A stretch of DNA of 64,000 nt from an uncultured Pseudomonadales bacterium (GTDB taxonomy: Bacteria; Pseudomonadota; Gammaproteobacteria; Pseudomonadales; Porticoccaceae). Location of the stretch: the NCBI GenBank assembly GCA_943846685.1, contig OX044363.1:1953386-2017385 (forward strand), written 5' to 3'. A program made the position numbers and the translations under genes. Shown here one piece after another: positions 58,937 to 64,000 of this stretch (the stretch's first letter is position 1; the number at the start of each line of letters is the position of its first letter). Under the pieces are notes generated by a model. It was not told where the DNA came from and ran no database searches. It saw nothing but the letters and a program-made list of their open reading frames with translations.

Positions 58937-59716
58937 TCAGCTCGGCTTATTGACCATCAACTTTTTCCACAACCAGATTACCGGTGCAGAAAAACTAAAG
59001 GTCAGCGCCAGAGCAAAAAGAATTCGCGGTGGATCAATGGTAATCACCACAAAACCCATCACAATCGACAAGATAACGATAAAGGGAACCTTGCCGCGCA
59101 AATCAACTTCTTTAAAGCTTGGGTATTTAAAGTTGGACACCATCAAAAGACCGGCAGTCGCAGTCAGTATGGCGCCTGTTACCGACAACCCCAAAGAAGA
59201 TTCTATCTGGTAGGTAGACCAGATAAAGCCTGCCACCAACGCCGCTGCCACAGGACTGGGCAAGCCGGTAAAGGTTTTCTTGTCGGCCATTTCAGCCTGC
59301 ACATTAAAACGTGCCAAACGGAGTGCCGCACAGGATGCATAGACAAAAACTGCCGCCAGACCCAACTTGCCGAGATCGCTAACGCCCCAACCGTAGGCAA
59401 CCACCGCTGGTGCCACACCAAACGAGACCATATCCGAGAGGCTGTCGTACTGAACGCCGAAATCACTTTGGGTATTGGTCATGCGGGCAACACGACCATC
59501 CAGACCATCAAAAATCATTGCCGCAAAAATAGCCAGGGCAGCAAATTCAAATTGGCCACTAAAGCCAGAGAGTACCGCGTAGAAACCACCAAACAGAGCG
59601 CCGGTGGTGAGTATATTGGGCAGCAAGTAGATACCTTTGCGCGGAGTTGGCGTATCCCCTGCCGCTGCCGGCTTGAGGTCTACAACCTTCTCTGTTTGCT
59701 CTACTTTATCAATCAT
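58937..59716 (-). CDS. pssA: CDP-diacylglycerol-serine O-phosphatidyltransferase
   Basis: This enzyme makes phosphatidylserine, the precursor of phosphatidylethanolamine. It is the membrane-bound CDP-alcohol phosphatidyltransferase type: 259 residues, about six hydrophobic segments, and the signature DGLDGRVAR followed by the two further aspartates in QYDSLSDMVSFG. The order ilvI-ilvN-ilvC-pssA-leuA resembles that of Pseudomonas, with a phosphatase gene inserted here. Confidence 0.94.
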   Translation of the reverse strand: MIDKVEQTEKVVDLKPAAAGDTPTPRKGIYLLPNILTTGALFGGFYAVLSGFSGQFEFAALAIFAAMIFDGLDGRVARMTNTQSDFGVQYDSLSDMVSFGVAPAVVAYGWGVSDLGKLGLAAVFVYASCAALRLARFNVQAEMADKKTFTGLPSPVAAALVAGFIWSTYQIESSLGLSVTGAILTATAGLLMVSNFKYPSFKEVDLRGKVPFIVILSIVMGFVVITIDPPRILFALALTFSFSAPVIWLWKKLMVNKPS

Positions 59717-59765
59717 GCTGTTACCCTTTACGATTAGCTAGGAGTGCTTATTCGCGCATTATAAG

Positions 59766-59842
59766 CCTTTAGCCTTATAAAAAGCATTTAGCTTTATAAA
59801 AAGCCTTTAGCCCTATAAAAAGCAGTTTAGCCTTCTAAATAG
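59766..59842. repeat. 19-bp tandem repeat, four copies, starting inside the phosphatase gene
   Basis: On this strand the units are CCTTTAGCCTTATAAAAAG, CATTTAGCTTTATAAAAAG, CCTTTAGCCCTATAAAAAG and CAGTTTAGCCTTCTAAATAG. The last copy is the 3' end of the minus-strand phosphatase gene (its terminal LEG codons and TAA). The three downstream copies are more alike to each other than to the coding copy. Confidence 0.85.
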
Positions 59843-60609
59843 CAGTGATGCATTTTATCCAGATCTGCCTGAGATAGACCCAGCCCAGTAATCAGGTAAT
59901 TCTTAACACCACCATAGCGCTCATCAATGCCATCGAGGAAAGCAATAATATTGTCCTGATGAACAGAGCAGTATGGCAGCAGCCATTCGCGGTCCCAGCT
60001 CTCGACATTAGCTTTGCGTAGATGTTCTTCGACAATCGCGATCAACTTATCCGAATCGTAGTGCTCAATGGTCAGCATATAGTCTTCAATAATCGTCTCG
60101 CGGGGTACATCCAGCGCCGACAGAATTAAAGCCGCGGCCATACCGGTGCGATCTTTACCTGCTGAACAGTGAAATACCGAAGCATTGTCGGCGTTGTCGA
60201 CAATATGACGCATAAATCGACTAAACGGAGGAATCACCGCATCGATGCAGGTTTTATAGGAGTTAACCACCAGCTGATGGGAGGACTCCGCGGTCAGTTC
60301 GCCTTCAAACAGAAATTCCCAAAAGCGCGAGATATCGCCAATTAGAATTTGATAATCATCGATAAACTCAGCGCGAATAGCGCAGCTCGGTGACTGCACC
60401 TGCTCTTCACTGCGGCGAAAATCATGCACCCGGTTGATACCAATCTGCTCCAGTGCATCCAGGTCATTATCACTGAGTCCAGCGAGGTGGCCACAGCGCA
60501 TAATCTTGCGCCACTTAACAGTGCGCCCCTGACTATTGGTATAGCCGCCTATATCGCGAAAGTTAATCCCGCCATCCAGATCGACTACTCTGGTCATGCT
60601 GTTTTTCAT
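59827..60609 (-). CDS. Tyrosine phosphatase (Tyr_phosphatase_3 family)
   Basis: This 260-residue protein phosphatase has the N-terminal family block GGINFRDIGGYTNSQGR and the active-site P-loop FHCSAGKDRTGMAAAL (catalytic Cys and Arg). Such enzymes act on phosphotyrosine or on phosphoinositides; the target is unknown. No signal peptide is visible. It lies between ilvC and pssA, separated from ilvC by a terminator, so it is probably independent. Confidence 0.9.
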   Translation of the reverse strand: MKNSMTRVVDLDGGINFRDIGGYTNSQGRTVKWRKIMRCGHLAGLSDNDLDALEQIGINRVHDFRRSEEQVQSPSCAIRAEFIDDYQILIGDISRFWEFLFEGELTAESSHQLVVNSYKTCIDAVIPPFSRFMRHIVDNADNASVFHCSAGKDRTGMAAALILSALDVPRETIIEDYMLTIEHYDSDKLIAIVEEHLRKANVESWDREWLLPYCSVHQDNIIAFLDGIDERYGGVKNYLITGLGLSQADLDKMHHCYLEG

Positions 60610-60667
60610 GGTTATCTGCCGCTTATTATTAATAGGTTTTCAGTATAAATTTTCTACGTGACCCATG

Positions 60668-60701
60668 CTAAAACGGCTCACTGAAAAGCGAGCCGTTTTA
60701 G
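60668..60701 (-). terminator. Terminator of ilvC
   Basis: CTAAAACGGCTC (60668-60679) pairs perfectly with GAGCCGTTTTAG (60690-60701) across 10 nt, 23 bp after the ilvC stop. The GC core followed by TTTT on the minus strand fits an intrinsic terminator. Confidence 0.8.
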
Positions 60702-60723
60702 ATGAATCAACTAACAGTAACAC

Positions 60724-61749
<1,026 letters not shown>

Positions 61750-61760
61750 CTAATATTTAG

Positions 61761-61792
61761 TAGAGCTAGTAATTTAATAGAGCTAGTAATTA
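61761..61792. repeat. 17-bp tandem duplication between ilvN and ilvC
   Basis: TAGAGCTAGTAATTTAA is followed by TAGAGCTAGTAATTA, 8 bp after the ilvN stop codon on the minus strand. Each unit contains stop triplets on both strands. Confidence 0.75.
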
Positions 61793-61799
61793 AAAAAAT

Positions 61800-62294
61800 T
61801 TAAACACGTAAAAATTTGTCGCCGCGGGAGATGCCTGAAACACCGCTTCTCACCACTTCCATAATACCCATATCCCGAACTGCCTCTATAAAGGCATCCA
61901 GCTTCTCGCTGTCGCCAGCAAGTTGCACGGTATAGGTCTGTGGAGTCACATCAACAATGTGCCCCCGAAAGATTTCCACACAGCTTTTTAACTCTGCGCG
62001 AATATCATTTTCTGTGGCTTTGATTTTAACCAGCATCAGCTCGCGTTCAATATACGAACCGACGGTCAAATCAACTACCTTAATCGTATCAATCAGCTTA
62101 TGCAGCTGTTTGACGATCTGCTCAGCCATATGATCATCGCCCTGCGTTGTCAGTGTTAAACGCGACAGGGTGTCATCATCCGTAGGGGCAACCGTCAAAG
62201 TGTCGATATTATACCCGCGCTGGGCAAATAGACCGACAACTCTCGACAGAGCACCTGACTCATTTTCCAAAAGAATAGAGATTATCCGTTTCAT
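61800..62294 (-). CDS. ilvN: Acetolactate synthase small (regulatory) subunit
   Basis: This regulatory subunit gives valine feedback control to the large subunit. It has 164 residues with an N-terminal ACT domain ([31 protein letters not shown] start, about 1-80) and a C-terminal second domain. The ATG at 62294 shares one base with the stop of the large subunit (TAATG), with GGAGAG upstream, so translation is coupled; an ATG at 62321 in ilvI is rejected. Confidence 0.95.
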   Translation of the reverse strand: MKRIISILLENESGALSRVVGLFAQRGYNIDTLTVAPTDDDTLSRLTLTTQGDDHMAEQIVKQLHKLIDTIKVVDLTVGSYIERELMLVKIKATENDIRAELKSCVEIFRGHIVDVTPQTYTVQLAGDSEKLDAFIEAVRDMGIMEVVRSGVSGISRGDKFLRV

Positions 62295-64000
62295 TAGGTT
62301 CTCTCCGTCTTGTTTAACCACAGATCGCGCATGGAACCACCAGGCATTTGCATGGGGTATACATGCTCAGAGCGATCAACATCAATATCCATAAATACCA
62401 CGCGATCTTTCATCGCAAAGCACTCACGCATCTTCTCTTCGAGGTCATCAATATGGGTAATTTTCATGCCCACATGGCCATAGGCCTCGGCCAACTTTAC
62501 AAAGTCCGGCAGTGAATCCTCGTAGACGCTCTCGGAGTAGCGGCTGCTGTAATTCATATCCTGCCACTGGCGAACCATACCCAGAGCAGCATTATTCAGA
62601 TTGATAATTTTTACCGGCAGATTGTGCTGACTGCAGGTGGACAGCTCCTGAATATTCATCTGGATACTGCCTTCACCGGTAACACAGGCAACCGCCTTGT
62701 CCGGGAACGCCAACTGGCAACCCATAGCTGCAGGCAGGCCAAAGCCCATAGTGCCGAGACCGCCGGAATTGATCCAGGTGCGCGGCTTATCAAAAAGATA
62801 ATACTGTGCAGCAAACATCTGATGCTGACCAACATCGGTGGTAATAATCGCCTCACCATTGGTGATCTTGTAGAGCATCTTGATAACATCCTGGGGCTTG
62901 ATGCAGTTACCGGAGCTCTCCTCATAGCGCGATGCGGTATAAATACCTTTGTCAGCGCGCCACTGATCGAGCTGAACCCACCATTCGGCAATCGCTTCTG
63001 CATCTGGCTCAATAGCCATCTGCTCACTGAGACTATTCATCTCATCGAGAACCGAAGTACAGGTTCCAACAATAGGAATATGCGCATCGATATTTTTCGA
63101 TATTGAGGTGGGATCAACATCCACATGAATAATCGTTGCATGGGGGCAGAACTTGTCCAGATCGTTGGTTACCCGATCATCAAAGCGCGCGCCAATGGCG
63201 AAAATAACATCCGCATGGTGCATCGCCGTATTGGCTTCAAAAGTACCGTGCATACCCAACATACCCAGATACTGTCGGTCAGTACCCGGATATCCACCGA
63301 GACCCATCAATGTATTGGTCACCGGGAAGTTCAGTTTCTGCGCCAGAGCGGTCAACTGCTCTGAGGCATTATCCAAAACAACACCACCGCCGGCATAGAT
63401 AACCGGACGTTTGGCTTGAATAAGCGTTTTAACCGCACGCTTAATCTGCCCACGGTGACCTTTGTCAGTGGGCTGATAGGAGCGCATCTTCACTTGATCG
63501 GGGTAACTGTAAGGAACCTTGTAACTGGGGTCGGTAACATCTTTAGGGATGTCGACAACAACCGGCCCCGGGCGACCCGTGGAGGCAATATAGTAGGCCT
63601 TAGCAATAGTCTCGGCTATATCTTCAGCGCGAGTTACCAAAAAGCTGTGCTTAACGATTGGACGGGAAACACCGACCATATCGGTTTCCTGGAAGGCATC
63701 CTGACCAATCTTGGTCAGTGGAACCTGTCCAGAGATAACCACCAGGGGAATAGAGTCCATATAGGCAGTGGCAATACCGGTAATCGCGTTGGTTGCACCT
63801 GGACCAGAGGTCACCAGGGCTGTACCCACCTCACCGGTAGAGCGAGAGTAGCCATCAGCAGCGTGAACCGCAGCCTGCTCATGACGAACTAGAATATGAT
63901 GTACGTCTTCCTGTCGATACAGGGCGTCGTAGATATGTAATGCAGCGCCGCCCGGGTAACCCCAGACATTCTTGATACCTGCATCTTTTAGCGCGCGGAT
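62294..64000 (-). CDS. ilvI: Acetolactate synthase large subunit (5' end beyond the window)
   Basis: This thiamine-pyrophosphate enzyme condenses two pyruvates, or pyruvate and 2-oxobutyrate. The frame is open to the window edge; the visible part begins [19 protein letters not shown], so about 10-15 N-terminal residues are missing. The catalytic glutamate lies in [14 protein letters not shown], and [15 protein letters not shown] is the cofactor-binding motif. It heads ilvI-ilvN-ilvC. Confidence 0.96.
   Translation of the reverse strand: MRALKDAGIKNVWGYPGGAALHIYDALYRQEDVHHILVRHEQAAVHAADGYSRSTGEVGTALVTSGPGATNAITGIATAYMDSIPLVVISGQVPLTKIGQDAFQETDMVGVSRPIVKHSFLVTRAEDIAETIAKAYYIASTGRPGPVVVDIPKDVTDPSYKVPYSYPDQVKMRSYQPTDKGHRGQIKRAVKTLIQAKRPVIYAGGGVVLDNASEQLTALAQKLNFPVTNTLMGLGGYPGTDRQYLGMLGMHGTFEANTAMHHADVIFAIGARFDDRVTNDLDKFCPHATIIHVDVDPTSISKNIDAHIPIVGTCTSVLDEMNSLSEQMAIEPDAEAIAEWWVQLDQWRADKGIYTASRYEESSGNCIKPQDVIKMLYKITNGEAIITTDVGQHQMFAAQYYLFDKPRTWINSGGLGTMGFGLPAAMGCQLAFPDKAVACVTGEGSIQMNIQELSTCSQHNLPVKIINLNNAALGMVRQWQDMNYSSRYSESVYEDSLPDFVKLAEAYGHVGMKITHIDDLEEKMRECFAMKDRVVFMDIDVDRSEHVYPMQMPGGSMRDLWLNKTERT

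Noticed and set aside
58874..59737. Long plus-strand reading frame of 287 codons
   Set aside because: It is fully antisense to pssA, has a Cys/His/Gln-rich composition unlike a protein, and no start context; a by-product of the pssA codon pattern.

Overview
The window looks like a chromosomal segment of a free-living, probably marine, gammaproteobacterium of the SAR92/OM60/Cellvibrionales type. This placement is inferred from gene content and order and was not tested by phylogeny. Supporting points are two TonB-dependent receptors, the rpsT/murJ-ribF-ileS-lspA-fkpB-ispH block, fabA-fabB, a HexR-type Entner-Doudoroff cluster, holD-rimI, and ilvI-ilvN-ilvC-pssA-leuA. I see no phage, insertion sequence, CRISPR array, rRNA or tRNA. 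Almost everything is housekeeping or metabolic.

Layout. 1-5.6 kb: a TonB receptor, then threonine catabolism (tdh-kbl) divergent from an XRE-cupin regulator. 5.6-9.4 kb: a SulP transporter, a RhlE-like helicase and msrB. 9.4-13.4 kb: a thiamine salvage operon behind a clear TPP riboswitch (TonB receptor, small thiamine-binding protein, PnuC/PnuT transporter, kinase). 13.4-16.7 kb: a divergent Tag-like glycosylase, a LysE exporter, a small XRE protein and a phosphodiesterase. 16.7-29.9 kb: acs, hexR, gap-pyk and edd-glk-eda-zwf-pgl with pgi divergent. Near-consensus HexR operators lie in both divergent regions, so this is one glucose-catabolism regulon. 29.9-38 kb: ispH, fkpB, lspA, ileS, ribF and murJ, divergent from rpsT. 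38-44.2 kb: pntAa-pntAb-pntB, ispB, fabA-fabB. 44.2-50.5 kb: peroxiredoxin, ssb, a YajR-like MFS protein, uvrA and a DUF3581 protein. 50.6-53.7 kb: a membrane/HTH gene pair, a DUF2750 protein and the RegB/RegA redox two-component pair. 53.7-64 kb: a lipoprotein, an SPFH/NfeD pair, rimI-holD, leuA with a probable Leu-rich leader peptide, pssA, a tyrosine phosphatase, ilvC-ilvN and a truncated ilvI.

Two things stand out. First, many genes carry short imperfect tandem repeats (13-19 bp units, 2-5 copies) that begin at or just after the stop codon. In several cases the last codons and the stop are themselves the first copy (rpsT, lspA, the tyrosine phosphatase, the small XRE gene, sulP). The pattern recurs at about ten places and I cannot match it to a known element. 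Second, two essential or core genes, ileS and pntAa, are each split by an apparent single-base insertion. This most likely reflects sequence error but needs checking.
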